Assembly: GCA_964495385.1 (NCBI GenBank)
Contig: CAZBVO010000006.1
Coordinates: 1-64,000, forward strand
Reading direction: 5' to 3'
DNA: 64,000 bases
From: CAG-1138 sp964495385
Lineage (GTDB): Bacteria; Bacillota; Clostridia; Christensenellales; CAG-917
In this document: in pieces, positions 35,387-44,517 of the stretch
How positions within the stretch are numbered: position 1 is the first letter of the stretch
How the letters are laid out: each line of letters starts with the position of its first letter
Program-made: the position numbers and the translations under genes
The notes under the pieces: model-generated
What the model was told of the DNA's origin: nothing
The model's database searches: none
The model's input: only the letters and a program-made list of their open reading frames with translations

Positions 35387-36261
35387 TGTTCGGTTACGTT
35401 GTACCCGACAAGCCGAACATGCTTGTCAAAGACCTTACCGAATATAGAGCATACTACTGCGGACTGTGCAAAGCAATTGGCCGCAATTACTCGGAAAAGG
35501 CAAGGTTCTTAACAAATTACGATTGCACGTTTTTGGCGGCGTTTTTGCACAATATCAAGGATAAACAGCCAAATTTCAACAATGAAGCCTGTGTTTTGAG
35601 CCCTGTAAAGAAAAAATCCGTATGCGTCGGCGACGAGCTTTTTGACGAAGTTGCCGCAGTGGCGGTGCTTTTGGGGTGGTACAAAATTGTTGACGACGTC
35701 ATTGACGAAGGCGGCCTGAAAAATCGGATTTTGAAGGCCGGGCTGAAAAAAGATTATAAAAAAGCGGCCAAAAAATGCCCTGAGGCGGACGGGATAATAA
35801 AGTGCGGCTACGAACGTCTTCGCACCGTCGAGAAGGGCGATTTTAAGAGTATCGACGCAACCGCCGATGCTTTTGCGACGCTTTTGGCCGAGCTTATCGA
35901 AAATCTTTCGGGCGACGCTTTTGTGCCGCCTGTAAAAAGGTTCGGATACGCTTTGGGAAAATGGATTTATCTTATGGATGCCGTCGACGACGTTTATGAC
36001 GACAAAAAGAAAAAGCGTTTCAATCCGTTTATTGCCGCTTACGGCGACGGTTTCGAATCAAAAACAGAGTTTTTGCAAAAGTTTAATGAAGATTTAAGTT
36101 TGTTGCTGTATAACTCATATAATCAAATGGTTGCCGCTTACGACGGAATGGACGTCAAGGTGGCGGAAGGCGTGCTTTCGAACGTCGTGTATATGGGGAT
36201 TCGGGAGCAAACCGAAAAAATGCTCAAAGGAGAGGACAAATGCAACAAGATCCGTTTGTAG
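35386..36261 (+). CDS. DUF5685 family protein
   Basis: The 291-residue helical protein has the family hallmark EYRAYYCGLCKAIG followed by YDCTFLA near the N-terminus, and an acidic cluster DAVDDVYDDKKKKRFNP around residue 200. That cluster resembles the metal-binding aspartates of helical isoprenoid-synthase-like folds, though no activity is established. It is translationally coupled to trpS and overlaps the J-like gene by 22 bases. Confidence 0.8.
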   Translation: MFGYVVPDKPNMLVKDLTEYRAYYCGLCKAIGRNYSEKARFLTNYDCTFLAAFLHNIKDKQPNFNNEACVLSPVKKKSVCVGDELFDEVAAVAVLLGWYKIVDDVIDEGGLKNRILKAGLKKDYKKAAKKCPEADGIIKCGYERLRTVEKGDFKSIDATADAFATLLAELIENLSGDAFVPPVKRFGYALGKWIYLMDAVDDVYDDKKKKRFNPFIAAYGDGFESKTEFLQKFNEDLSLLLYNSYNQMVAAYDGMDVKVAEGVLSNVVYMGIREQTEKMLKGEDKCNKIRL

Positions 36262-36866
36262 TGCTCGGTGTAAACAGAGAGGCTACACAGGCCGAAATAG
36301 ACGAAAAATACCGCGAACTTCGCAGCAAATACGAAGACGCGCGTTTTTTGGAGGGCGAAGCCGGTGCGGAAGCGGCCAGAATGCTGGAATTGCTGGATGA
36401 CGCTTACACCGATGCCATTCGCATAAAATCCGAAGCCGCTACGATAGGAGGCGGATACGAGCGTCAAACTTCGGGTGCCGCGGATTTTTCGACCGTTAAG
36501 CAGGCAATAAAGGACAAGAACTACGTTCTTGCGCAAAGCCTTTTGGACGAAATGCAGGAGCGTTCGGCCGAATGGCATTATATGCAAGCCAAAATATATT
36601 ACGACAAACAGTGGGTTTTGGATGCCAAAAAACAGCTTGAATTGGCAATCGAGGCCGATCCGACCAACGCAAAATACACTCAGACTCTCGAAAGGTTGAA
36701 AAAAGAAAGCAACCGGGGGTTCGTGTTTCCTTCGACGGACGGCAAGCACGGCGGACGTACCTATTCGCCTAATTCCAATCCGAGTTGCGGAAGCATTTGC
36801 TCGACGCTTATTTGCGCCGACTGTTGTTGTGAGTGCATGGGAGGAGATTTGATCCCTTGCTGCTGA
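36240..36866 (+). CDS. J-domain-like protein with cysteine-rich tail
   Basis: The 208 residues start with a J-like domain (DPFVVLGVNREATQAEID, about 1-60) in which the HPD tripeptide needed to stimulate Hsp70 is not visible; the corresponding loop reads YEDAR. A TPR-like pair of helices follows at about 85-150. The last 30 residues are cysteine-rich: C-x3-C-x4-C-x2-CCC-x-C, ending in IPCC. The tail could bind metal, be lipidated or associate with membranes. The start follows AAGGAG inside the DUF5685 gene. Confidence 0.75.
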   Translation: MQQDPFVVLGVNREATQAEIDEKYRELRSKYEDARFLEGEAGAEAARMLELLDDAYTDAIRIKSEAATIGGGYERQTSGAADFSTVKQAIKDKNYVLAQSLLDEMQERSAEWHYMQAKIYYDKQWVLDAKKQLELAIEADPTNAKYTQTLERLKKESNRGFVFPSTDGKHGGRTYSPNSNPSCGSICSTLICADCCCECMGGDLIPCC

Positions 36867-36867
36867 G

Positions 36868-37413
36868 ATGAAAGGTAAAGTTTCTTCAAAAGATATCGCA
36901 GTAGCCGGTTTAAGTGCGGCCCTGTCGCTGGTTTTTGCCGCATGCAGCGTGTTCGTTGACGTGTTGACGTTGACGTTTGCGGTATGTTCGGCGGCGGCAT
37001 TGATGTTGCCGCTGACGAGGGGCAGATACGTTGCCGGTTTGTTGGGCTACGTCGGGGCATCGTGCGTGCTTATGTTGTTGGCTTCGCCGGTGTTGAGTTT
37101 GCCGTATATCGTCGTGTTTGGCGGATACACGCTGTTTACCTGCATAGCGGAAGACAAGGGGTGGCAAAAACTGCCTGTTTGGATAATAAAAGTCGTGTGG
37201 ATAAACGCCGCACTTGCGCTGTTTTACTTTGGGACAAAAACCCTTGTGGTAAACTTTGAGAAGCTCGGTTTCGAGCTGAAATACGGCTATTTGGCCGTGC
37301 TGGCAACGGCAATAGGGTTGATTTACGACGTTGCGCTTTTGTACGTTTACAAGTGCGTGAAGGCGTGGTCGGCAAAATATTTGCACACCGTTTCAAAAGA
37401 TCAGGACGACTGA
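36868..37413 (+). CDS. Five-segment membrane protein, transporter-like
   Basis: The 181-residue protein is almost wholly hydrophobic, with five or six predicted membrane segments (about 10-45, 55-80, 82-100, 108-128, 140-165). The N-terminal VAGLSAALSLVF pattern and size recall ECF-transporter S components, but the family is not clear and no substrate can be suggested. It starts one base after the J-like gene stop. Its 3' end overlaps the convergent small gene by 13 bases. Confidence 0.6.
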   Translation: MKGKVSSKDIAVAGLSAALSLVFAACSVFVDVLTLTFAVCSAAALMLPLTRGRYVAGLLGYVGASCVLMLLASPVLSLPYIVVFGGYTLFTCIAEDKGWQKLPVWIIKVVWINAALALFYFGTKTLVVNFEKLGFELKYGYLAVLATAIGLIYDVALLYVYKCVKAWSAKYLHTVSKDQDD

Positions 37414-37586
37414 GTCAGTGGGTTGCAACATCCGCCGAAAAATCCGTTCAAAAGGCCGCTTTCCGACAAAAGCACCGCGCCGATGGTGGCAATAAGGACG
37501 GCAAGTTCGGTGCCCATAATTCCGCCGCCGCCCGAAAAGAGCAGCACTATGATAAAGATATAAATCATCCAATTGTTGTCAAACAT
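37401..37586 (-). CDS. Small glycine-rich membrane peptide
   Basis: The 61-residue product has two hydrophobic stretches separated by SGGGGIMG, and ends in FFGGCCNPLTQSS. The start at 37586 follows GAGGTG; the longer frame upstream lacks a ribosome site. The size and Gly/Cys content resemble small spore or membrane-associated peptides, but no family was recognised. It overlaps tail-to-tail with the membrane protein gene. Confidence 0.55.
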   Translation of the reverse strand: MFDNNWMIYIFIIVLLFSGGGGIMGTELAVLIATIGAVLLSESGLLNGFFGGCCNPLTQSS

Positions 37587-37654
37587 ATTTTCACCTCGAG
37601 TCATTTTATGAGGCTCGGACGGAAGATGTGCAACAATAAGCGACAAAATAGGAG

Positions 37655-37681
37655 GCGAACCGAAAAGGTTTGCTTTTTTTT
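37655..37681 (+). terminator. Terminator of trpS-membrane protein operon
   Basis: GCGAACC/GGTTTGC stem (one G-T pair) with loop GAAAA and eight T. Confidence 0.75.
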
Positions 37682-37724
37682 GTGCTTTCTTATATGCGAG
37701 AATGACAACGGGAGGATTTATACA

Positions 37725-38057
37725 ATGAATTTATTGTTGGACACAGACACAACTCAAAAGGTGCGCAAGTATATGCCGCAAAAGGAAGTTCTTGCCCAGC
37801 TGGCCGATTTTTTCAGCGTTTTTTCGGACAGCACGAGGATGAAAATCATATCCGCACTTACAATAACCGAGATGTGCGTAACGGACATTTCCGAAATTTT
37901 GAACATCAATCAAACCACCGTTTCTCATCAACTCAAAATAATGAGGCAGGCAGGAATAGTGGGGTTTAGGCGTGACGGGAAAATTTTGTATTATTTCATA
38001 ACAAGTCCCATCGTCGAAAACGTTATGCTCAACGGAGTGGTTTATCTCGGGTATTGA
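37725..38057 (+). CDS. ArsR-family winged-helix regulator
   Basis: The 110-residue regulator has the ArsR core: LADFFSVFSDSTRMKIISAL, recognition helix NINQTTVSHQLKIM and wing GFRRDGKILYYF. It has no obvious CxC metal motif in the alpha-3 helix; a single cysteine is in EMCVTDIS. Ligand and target are unknown. The start was placed at 37725 behind GGAGG. It lies alone between a terminator and uvrC. Confidence 0.88.
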   Translation: MNLLLDTDTTQKVRKYMPQKEVLAQLADFFSVFSDSTRMKIISALTITEMCVTDISEILNINQTTVSHQLKIMRQAGIVGFRRDGKILYYFITSPIVENVMLNGVVYLGY

Positions 38058-38082
38058 TTTTTGAAAAATGTTTTCAAATCTC

Positions 38083-38111
38083 TTTAAAAGTCGGCCAAAC
38101 CGTGGTATAAT
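38083..38111 (+). promoter_or_regulatory. Probable uvrC promoter
   Basis: TTTAAA (38083-38088), 17 bases, TATAAT (38106-38111) with an extended -10 TGG. Confidence 0.55.
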
Positions 38112-38145
38112 AAAAGAAAATATTTACACCGGCGTCAGGTACGAT

Positions 38146-40038
38146 ATGGATATCAAGCAAAAACTTGCCGAACTGCCTGCCAAAAGCGGCGTTTACCTTA
38201 TGATGAACTCCGAGGGCACGGTTATCTACGTAGGCAAGGCAAAAATTTTAAAAAACAGAGTTAAGCAATATTTTCAGGCAGGCACCAAAACGGAAAAAAC
38301 GCTTGCCTTGGTTCGAAATATTGCCGATTTCAGATACATAATCACGCAAAACGAGGTGGACGCACTCGTTTTGGAAAACAACTTAATCAAAAAATACAAT
38401 CCGAAATACAATATATTGCTTAAAGATGACAAAAACTATCCGTTTATACGCATCGATTTGAAAAGCAAATATCCTACCGTCGAGGTTGTCAGAAAGCTTA
38501 AAAACGACGGGGCAAAATATTTCGGCCCGTACATGGTGGGCATAAACGTAAAGGACATAAACGAGCTTATTTTCAGCGCATTTCCTTTGCGAAGTTGCAA
38601 CCTGAATTTTGACAAAATACCGTCAAATCACCGTCCGTGCCTAAACAGCCACATAGGTCGCTGCCTTGCGCCGTGCGACGGGAGAGTGTCCGAGGAGGAG
38701 TACTCGCGCACGGTTGCCGAAGTGATTTCGTTTTTGAAAGGCAACGATTCCACGGTAAAAAACGTGTTGGAAATGAAGATGAAATCGGCGGCGGACAAGG
38801 GCGATTTCGAAAACGCGATTTTTTATCGCGACAAATTGAAAGTGCTGGACAAATTGGTTCGGAGGCAGATAAGCGCGCTTCCGAAAGACTTCAATTTGGA
38901 CGTTTTTTCGGTTATCGACAACGGGATTTATGCGGCCGTGTCGATGCTTGTGGTAAGGGGTGGAAAGCTTTTGGGAGGCGACAATTTTCCGCTTACGTCT
39001 GCCGCAAGGCCGCTTTCCGAGACGGATGCGGCAGGCTTGTCCGAGCAGGCCATAGGCACGTTGCTGAGCCACGACGAAGCTGCCGAAATGCTTGAAAATT
39101 TTGTTTATCAATACTATTCGCAAAACCCTGTGTTTCCTGACGAAATTGTCCTAAACGTTGCTTTATCCGACGTTTCGGGCTTAGAAAAGGTGTTTTCTGA
39201 TGAAAGCGGCAGGCGCATAAACATAGTCAAACCTATAGGCGGCATCCGCAAACAGCTTACCGATATGGCCGAAAACAATGCGGTGGACTACTTGTCGAAT
39301 TTTGTCACAAAACTTGCTCGCAAAGACAGTATGACGCGCGGTGCGGTTGTCAAACTTGCCGAAGAACTCGGGCTTAAAACTTTGCCTCGACGCATAGAGT
39401 GTTACGACATTTCTCACGTTTCCGGAACCAACATGGTTGCAAGTATGGTCGTGTTCGAGGATGGCGAACCCGCCAAAAAGATGTACCGCAGTTACAAGAT
39501 AAAAACCGTACCGGGCAACAACGACTTTGCATCCATGCGAGAGGTTTTGACTCGCCGACTTTCTCGCTTGGCAAATAGCGACGAAGATCCGAGTTTCGGC
39601 GCAAGGCCCGACCTTATAATCGTGGACGGAGGAAAAGGGCAGCTGTCGTATGCTTTAGAGGCGTTGGAGGCTACCGGCATGGACGACCTTACAATTGTAA
39701 GCTTGGCAAAACGGGAGGAAGAAGTTTTTGTGCCGCACCGCTCCGAGCCTATCGTGATAGACCGAAACAGCGTTGCCCTGAAACTTATTCAAAGGGTGCG
39801 TGACGAGGCTCACCGAAGCGCAATCACTCATCACCGCAACCTCCGTACCGCCGCACAGACGAAGTCGCAACTAAAGGACGTTGAGGGCATAGGCGACAAA
39901 AAAATCGCCGCACTGTATGCAAAATTCAAAAACATCAAGGCAATCAAGTCGGCCTCAGAGGAAGAACTTGCTTCGGTCAAAGGCGTTTCCAAAGCCGATG
40001 CCGCAAGAATTAAGCAATACTTTTCGGACGAAACCTAA
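38146..40038 (+). CDS. uvrC: Excinuclease ABC subunit C
   Basis: This nuclease makes both incisions in nucleotide excision repair with UvrA and UvrB. The 630 residues have the GIY-YIG domain (SGVYLMMNSEGTVIYVGKA, residues about 14-32), a UvrB-binding UVR segment near 205, the RNase H-like domain (IIVDGGKGQL) and helix-hairpin-helix motifs at the C-terminus. The start was set at 38146; the longer frame runs through the promoter. The ribosome site (AGGT) is weak. Confidence 0.96.
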   Translation: MDIKQKLAELPAKSGVYLMMNSEGTVIYVGKAKILKNRVKQYFQAGTKTEKTLALVRNIADFRYIITQNEVDALVLENNLIKKYNPKYNILLKDDKNYPFIRIDLKSKYPTVEVVRKLKNDGAKYFGPYMVGINVKDINELIFSAFPLRSCNLNFDKIPSNHRPCLNSHIGRCLAPCDGRVSEEEYSRTVAEVISFLKGNDSTVKNVLEMKMKSAADKGDFENAIFYRDKLKVLDKLVRRQISALPKDFNLDVFSVIDNGIYAAVSMLVVRGGKLLGGDNFPLTSAARPLSETDAAGLSEQAIGTLLSHDEAAEMLENFVYQYYSQNPVFPDEIVLNVALSDVSGLEKVFSDESGRRINIVKPIGGIRKQLTDMAENNAVDYLSNFVTKLARKDSMTRGAVVKLAEELGLKTLPRRIECYDISHVSGTNMVASMVVFEDGEPAKKMYRSYKIKTVPGNNDFASMREVLTRRLSRLANSDEDPSFGARPDLIIVDGGKGQLSYALEALEATGMDDLTIVSLAKREEEVFVPHRSEPIVIDRNSVALKLIQRVRDEAHRSAITHHRNLRTAAQTKSQLKDVEGIGDKKIAALYAKFKNIKAIKSASEEELASVKGVSKADAARIKQYFSDET

Positions 40039-40051
40039 AAAACGGAATTTT

Positions 40052-40086
40052 AACCCCCAAAATGCTTTATATTTCGGGGGTTTTAT
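40052..40086 (+). terminator. uvrC terminator
   Basis: AACCCCC/GGGGGTT stem followed by a T-rich tail. Confidence 0.7.
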
Positions 40087-40123
40087 TATATAATAAAAAA
40101 TAGCAAAATTTTGAGAGGACAAA

Positions 40124-40945
40124 ATGAGATACGATTTGGTTGCAAGTGATTTCGACGATACGCTTTATTCGATGAACGGAGGCGGCATCGACGCCTTTAC
40201 CTTGAAAGTTATAAACGATTACAAAGCAAACGGCGGAAGGTTTGTCATCGTTACGGGGCGCATGTTTGCGGCAATCAAACCGCAGGCCGATGCGTTGGGG
40301 CTCAAAGGCCTTATTATAAGTTATCAAGGGGCAATGATAAGCGACATCGAAAGCGGCAAAACCTTAAAGTGTTTCGAGCTGGACAGAGACCTTGCTTTGG
40401 AATATATCCGCTTTCTCAAAAATTTCGACGTTGCGGCGGTTCAGTTGTATGCCGACGATCAACTTACCGTGGCCGAGGACAACGAGTACATCAAAATGTA
40501 TCGCACTTATTGCGGCGTCGACGTGCATATTGTGGGCGACCTCGAACAATTCATAATGCGTCATCCCGAAAAAACATTGCACAAAGTTTACGTTGCCGCT
40601 CAGCCGGAAGTTGCCACTAAACTTCGCATTGCCGCCGAAAAACAGTTTGCCGGCAGACTTAACGTTACCAGCAGTAAGGAATATAACATCGAAGTGGTCA
40701 ATGCGGCGGCGTCAAAAGGCAACGCACTGAAATACCTTATGCAAAAATACGGCATCGAAAAAGACAAGGTTATGTGTTTCGGCGATCAGCTGAACGACTT
40801 GTCGTTGCTGTCGGAAGCAGGGATGGCGGTTGCCGTCGGAAACGCCAACGAAGAACTTAAAAAAATCGCCGACTACGTTTCGGAGCCGTGCGAGGACGAC
40901 GGCGTGGCAAAAACCATCGTCAAATTCTGTTTGGAGGGAAAATAA
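40124..40945 (+). CDS. Cof-type HAD phosphatase
   Basis: This 273-residue haloacid-dehalogenase hydrolase is of the Cof/IIB type. The nucleophile motif is SDFDDTLYS (aspartates 10 and 12), the threonine motif VTGRMFAA, and motif IV GDQLNDLSLL. Members dephosphorylate sugar phosphates or flavin precursors with broad specificity. It starts the operon with hprK and murB; hprK begins immediately after its stop. Confidence 0.92.
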   Translation: MRYDLVASDFDDTLYSMNGGGIDAFTLKVINDYKANGGRFVIVTGRMFAAIKPQADALGLKGLIISYQGAMISDIESGKTLKCFELDRDLALEYIRFLKNFDVAAVQLYADDQLTVAEDNEYIKMYRTYCGVDVHIVGDLEQFIMRHPEKTLHKVYVAAQPEVATKLRIAAEKQFAGRLNVTSSKEYNIEVVNAAASKGNALKYLMQKYGIEKDKVMCFGDQLNDLSLLSEAGMAVAVGNANEELKKIADYVSEPCEDDGVAKTIVKFCLEGK

Positions 40946-41884
40946 ATGGAAATCAACACCGGTCGGGAATATATCGACGGCAAAGAAGTTGCAATCGAGG
41001 ATTTTGCGCGTGACTGCGGCCTCGAAATTTTGTGGAGCGACAAAGGTTGCAAAATACCTCTTTCCACGGTAAGCGTAAACCGTCCGGGTTTGGTGCTTTC
41101 GGGATTTAACGACTACTTTGCGGCAAAGCGCATTCAGGTTATGGGCAATGCCGAAATGTATTTTCTTTACAAAATGGGTACGGAAGAATGCGATAAGGCG
41201 TTGCATGCGCTGTTCGGGCATAAAATTCCGTGCTTGATAATCAGCCGTCGCTTGCATCCTACGGACCACATGTTGGATATTGCAAAGCAATATGCCTGCC
41301 CGATTTTGAGCAGCGACAAAATCACCTCAAACGTTGTCAACGACCTCGTCAACTACTTAAACGACCAGCTCGCTCCCGAAACCACCGTTCACGGCGAACT
41401 GTTGGACGTTGACGGCATCGGCGTGTTGATAACGGGAAACAGCGGCATCGGAAAAAGCGAAGTTGCGTTGGAATTGGTGCATCGCGGCCACATGCTCGTT
41501 GCAGACGACAACGTTGTGGTCAAAAGAGTAAAGGACAAAGTGCTTGGTAGGCCGTCGGAGGCGATACGCGACTTTTTGGAAGTAAGGGGCGTGGGCATAA
41601 TCAACGTAAAAAATATGTACGGCGTTGCAGGCGTGTTGCCGGAAAGCAAAATCGACGTGTGCATCCACTTGGATAAGTGGGACGAAACCAAGTCGTACGA
41701 CCGCTTCGGCGACGAACAACTTACCACGTCGTTGCTGGGGGTTGACGTGCCGAAAACCGTCATTCCGGTTATGCCGGGCAGAAACATCGCCATCGTTGTG
41801 GAAGTCGTAGCAAAAAATTTGCGACTTAAACACATGGGCTACGATGCACTCGAGGAAATCAAAAATCGCAACAACATAGGCTAA
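40946..41884 (+). CDS. hprK: HPr kinase/phosphorylase
   Basis: It phosphorylates and dephosphorylates HPr at serine, the master signal of carbon catabolite control in Bacillota. The 312 residues have the P-loop GNSGIGKSEVALEL (about residue 166) and the family signature EVRGVGIINVKNMYG. It starts directly at the end of the HAD gene after GGAGGG. Its presence implies a phosphotransferase-type carbon signal in this organism, though no PTS gene is in the window. Confidence 0.97.
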   Translation: MEINTGREYIDGKEVAIEDFARDCGLEILWSDKGCKIPLSTVSVNRPGLVLSGFNDYFAAKRIQVMGNAEMYFLYKMGTEECDKALHALFGHKIPCLIISRRLHPTDHMLDIAKQYACPILSSDKITSNVVNDLVNYLNDQLAPETTVHGELLDVDGIGVLITGNSGIGKSEVALELVHRGHMLVADDNVVVKRVKDKVLGRPSEAIRDFLEVRGVGIINVKNMYGVAGVLPESKIDVCIHLDKWDETKSYDRFGDEQLTTSLLGVDVPKTVIPVMPGRNIAIVVEVVAKNLRLKHMGYDALEEIKNRNNIG

Positions 41885-41911
41885 ACGGCACACGGGTTCA
41901 TATAATAAAGT

Positions 41912-42760
41912 ATGAATCCGCTTCTCAACGACTTCAGCTTAAAATCGGCTTCGGCCCTGACCACCTTAAAAACGGGCGGTTCGGTGTGGACGCTGTGCCC
42001 GACAAGCGTGCGGCAGTTGGCCCGATATACGGCCGAACTTTTAAAGCAAGGCGTAAAATACATGCCGTTCGGGCAGGGCAGCAATTTGGTTGTTTCGGAC
42101 AAACCGACAACGGTTGCCGTTTTGATGAAAAATTTTGACTTGGTCGAAGTCAGAGGGCGAAGGGTTTACGTCGGTGCCGGCGCAAAACTGTCGAAAGCGG
42201 CCGCTGAAATTGCCGCAAACGGCTTGTCCGGGGTGGAATTTTGGGCGGGCATTCCTGCATCTTTTGGCGGTGCCGTCAAGATGAACGCAGGTGCGTTTGG
42301 CGGCGAAACAATGGATAAAGTGCGCTATTTGGACGTTTTAAGTTGCGGTTCGGTAAAAAGAATATATTCTCAATCGATAAAAAGGGGATACAGGCACACC
42401 GATTTGGACGGAATAGTGTTGGGCGGCGAGCTTTTGTTGGACAAAAGCACTCCGTCGGCCGTGGCGGACAAAATGGCCGAAAACCTTCTTTATCGCAGGA
42501 AAACTCAGCCGACGGGTTTAAGTGCCGGAAGCGTTTTTAAAAAAGTAAACGGCATAAGTGCAGGCAAATTTATTGAACTTGCAGGCCTTAAAGGACTGAG
42601 AGAAGGGGGCATGGTCGTAAGTGAAAAACACGCAAATTTTTTCATAAACGATCAAGGAGCCTCGGCGGCAGATTTTTTGAAACTTGCCGATAAGGTGCAA
42701 AAAAAAGTGTACGCGACATTCGGCGTCATGCTGGAAAAGGAAGTGATTTTTGTTGAATAG
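41912..42760 (+). CDS. murB: UDP-N-acetylenolpyruvoylglucosamine reductase
   Basis: This FAD enzyme makes UDP-MurNAc. The 282 residues have the FAD-binding PFGQGSNLVVSDK, the SGVEFWAGIPASFGGAVKMN region and YRRKTQPTGLSAGSVFKK with the catalytic serine. No Shine-Dalgarno site precedes the ATG; a perfect TATAAT at 41901-41906 ends six bases before it, so a leaderless transcript from an internal promoter is possible. The next gene starts within its 3' end. Confidence 0.95.
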   Translation: MNPLLNDFSLKSASALTTLKTGGSVWTLCPTSVRQLARYTAELLKQGVKYMPFGQGSNLVVSDKPTTVAVLMKNFDLVEVRGRRVYVGAGAKLSKAAAEIAANGLSGVEFWAGIPASFGGAVKMNAGAFGGETMDKVRYLDVLSCGSVKRIYSQSIKRGYRHTDLDGIVLGGELLLDKSTPSAVADKMAENLLYRRKTQPTGLSAGSVFKKVNGISAGKFIELAGLKGLREGGMVVSEKHANFFINDQGASAADFLKLADKVQKKVYATFGVMLEKEVIFVE

Positions 42761-43529
42761 GTTTTTGGGCGATTATCATACGCATACCTCTGCTTCGGAC
42801 GGCAAAAACAGTTTGTCCGATTTGGTCGAGTATGCAAAAGCCAACGGATTTTCGGAAATAGCCGTAACAGATCACGGCTATGCCAACGTTGCGTGCGCCC
42901 TAAACGACGAAAAACTGAAAGCTCAGCGTGCCGAGGCGGACAAGTTGTCGGCGGAAAATCCCGACTTAAAAATCTACGTGGGCGTCGAGGCGGACTTTGT
43001 TAGCTTTGACGGAACTTTGGATTTACCGAGCGACGACAGCGAAGGATTTGACGTAATAATTGCAGGTTTCCATCGCTTCGTAAAACCCAAAAAAGCATCG
43101 GAATGGTTCCGATTGGAATTTTACAACGGTTTTTTGTCCGACGTTTTTGGGACAAGCAGGCGTTTGACGGCCAAAAACACCGATATGGTTGTTGCCGCTC
43201 TCGAACGCTACGACGTAGACGTATTCGCTCATCCCGGCCACTATTTGAAAATCGATGCCGAACGAGTGGGGAATGCGTGCGCGCGCCGAGGCACTTACGT
43301 CGAACTTAATGCCAAGCATTTGGACAAGCTTGCACCTTACGTCGCCGATTTTTTGAAAACCGATTGCAAATTTATTGCTTGCAGCGACAATCACGACGTA
43401 ACAAAATGCAAGGATATGCAACAAGTTCTTGCTTTTATTCAAACGCACGGCATACCTGCCGAACGAGTGGTAAATCTCGGCAAGGTGCCTACTTTCAAAC
43501 GACACGGGGGACAGAATGGAAAAAGTTAA
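42750..43529 (+). CDS. PHP-domain phosphoesterase, TTG start
   Basis: The 259-residue PHP hydrolase is of the YcdX/histidinol-phosphatase-like group: metal ligands in GDYHTHTSASDG, VTDHGY, VFAHPGHYL and CSDNHD. These enzymes hydrolyse phosphate esters with a trinuclear metal site. It starts with TTG (42750 or 42753) after AAGGAAG, overlapping murB. whiA follows by overlap. Confidence 0.88.
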   Translation: MLNRFLGDYHTHTSASDGKNSLSDLVEYAKANGFSEIAVTDHGYANVACALNDEKLKAQRAEADKLSAENPDLKIYVGVEADFVSFDGTLDLPSDDSEGFDVIIAGFHRFVKPKKASEWFRLEFYNGFLSDVFGTSRRLTAKNTDMVVAALERYDVDVFAHPGHYLKIDAERVGNACARRGTYVELNAKHLDKLAPYVADFLKTDCKFIACSDNHDVTKCKDMQQVLAFIQTHGIPAERVVNLGKVPTFKRHGGQNGKS

Positions 43530-44508
43530 ATTCACCGTTTGCGCCAAAAACGAAATGTTACGAAATCAGCCTGCCGAAGCATGTTGCGCCAAGGCGTGGC
43601 TTGCGGCCGCAATCAAAGCGACGGGAAGCTTGCATCTTACCAAAGGCGGCAGGAATCTTATTTTCGAAAGCGACGACTACGATTATATGGTCAGCGTGGT
43701 AAAAGCGCTGAAGCTTTTGTATTCCTTGCCTGTCGAACTTACCGCCGCACACGGCAAAAATGCCAAGAAAAACGGTGCGTTTTCCGTAAAATTGGGCAAA
43801 ACACAATCGGAAACGCTGTTGGCGGATGCCGGCATTATGGCCACGGACGAAGAAGGGCTTCCGTATCTGGTAAGAGGGGTAAAGCCCGAAACGGTCAGAC
43901 GGGAATGTTGCGCAAGGGCATTTTTGCGCTCGATGTTTTTGGCTACGGGAAGCGCAAACGTTCCGCCAAAGCTTATAGGCGAATCCGAGAGCGTGGAGTC
44001 CAGCGGCGGAGGCTACTATTTGGAATTTGTGCTGTCCGACGAGATACTTGCCGAAGTGGTTTCGGCACTTTTGAACGGCTTGGGCGTGCCTGCCAAAACA
44101 ACCGAACGTAAGGAAAAATTTGTGGTTTATCAAAAGGACAGCGAAATCATTTCAAACACTTTCGCACTTTTGGGAGCGCACGAGGCGGTTATGTATATGC
44201 AAGAAATAATGGTCGAGCGCACCTTGTCGGCCAACCTCAACCGCCAAAGTAATATAGCGGCGGCAAACGCCGACAAAACAATGATTGCCGCCACAAAACA
44301 AGTTTTAGCCATTCAAACAATCGAAAAAACCTGCGGTTTGGAGAAATTGCCTGCACAGCTGAAAGATATTGCGGAGCTTAGGCTTGAAAATCCGACTGCC
44401 AACATGGACTTTTTTGCCGACAGATTGGGTATCACAAAAAGCGGCGTAAACCATCGATTCAGAAAGCTTGTGGCCATGGCCGACGAGTTTGACAAAAGCA
44501 ACGACTAA
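43516..44508 (+). CDS. whiA: WhiA family transcription regulator
   Basis: The 330 residues combine an N-terminal LAGLIDADG-like fold (KAWLAAAIKATGSLHLTKGG and ECCARAFLRSMFLATGS) with a C-terminal helix-turn-helix (ANMDFFADRLGITKSGVNHRFRKL). WhiA is linked to cell division and, in actinobacteria, sporulation. In many Bacillota rapZ and yvcK lie directly upstream; here they are missing and a PHP gene takes their place. It overlaps the PHP gene by 14 bases. Confidence 0.96.
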   Translation: MEKVKFTVCAKNEMLRNQPAEACCAKAWLAAAIKATGSLHLTKGGRNLIFESDDYDYMVSVVKALKLLYSLPVELTAAHGKNAKKNGAFSVKLGKTQSETLLADAGIMATDEEGLPYLVRGVKPETVRRECCARAFLRSMFLATGSANVPPKLIGESESVESSGGGYYLEFVLSDEILAEVVSALLNGLGVPAKTTERKEKFVVYQKDSEIISNTFALLGAHEAVMYMQEIMVERTLSANLNRQSNIAAANADKTMIAATKQVLAIQTIEKTCGLEKLPAQLKDIAELRLENPTANMDFFADRLGITKSGVNHRFRKLVAMADEFDKSND

Positions 44509-44517
44509 GAGGAACAA

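Noticed and set aside
37353..37724. N-terminal extension of the ArsR regulator
   Set aside because: It would overlap two other genes and a terminator; a GGAGG site precedes the ATG at 37725.
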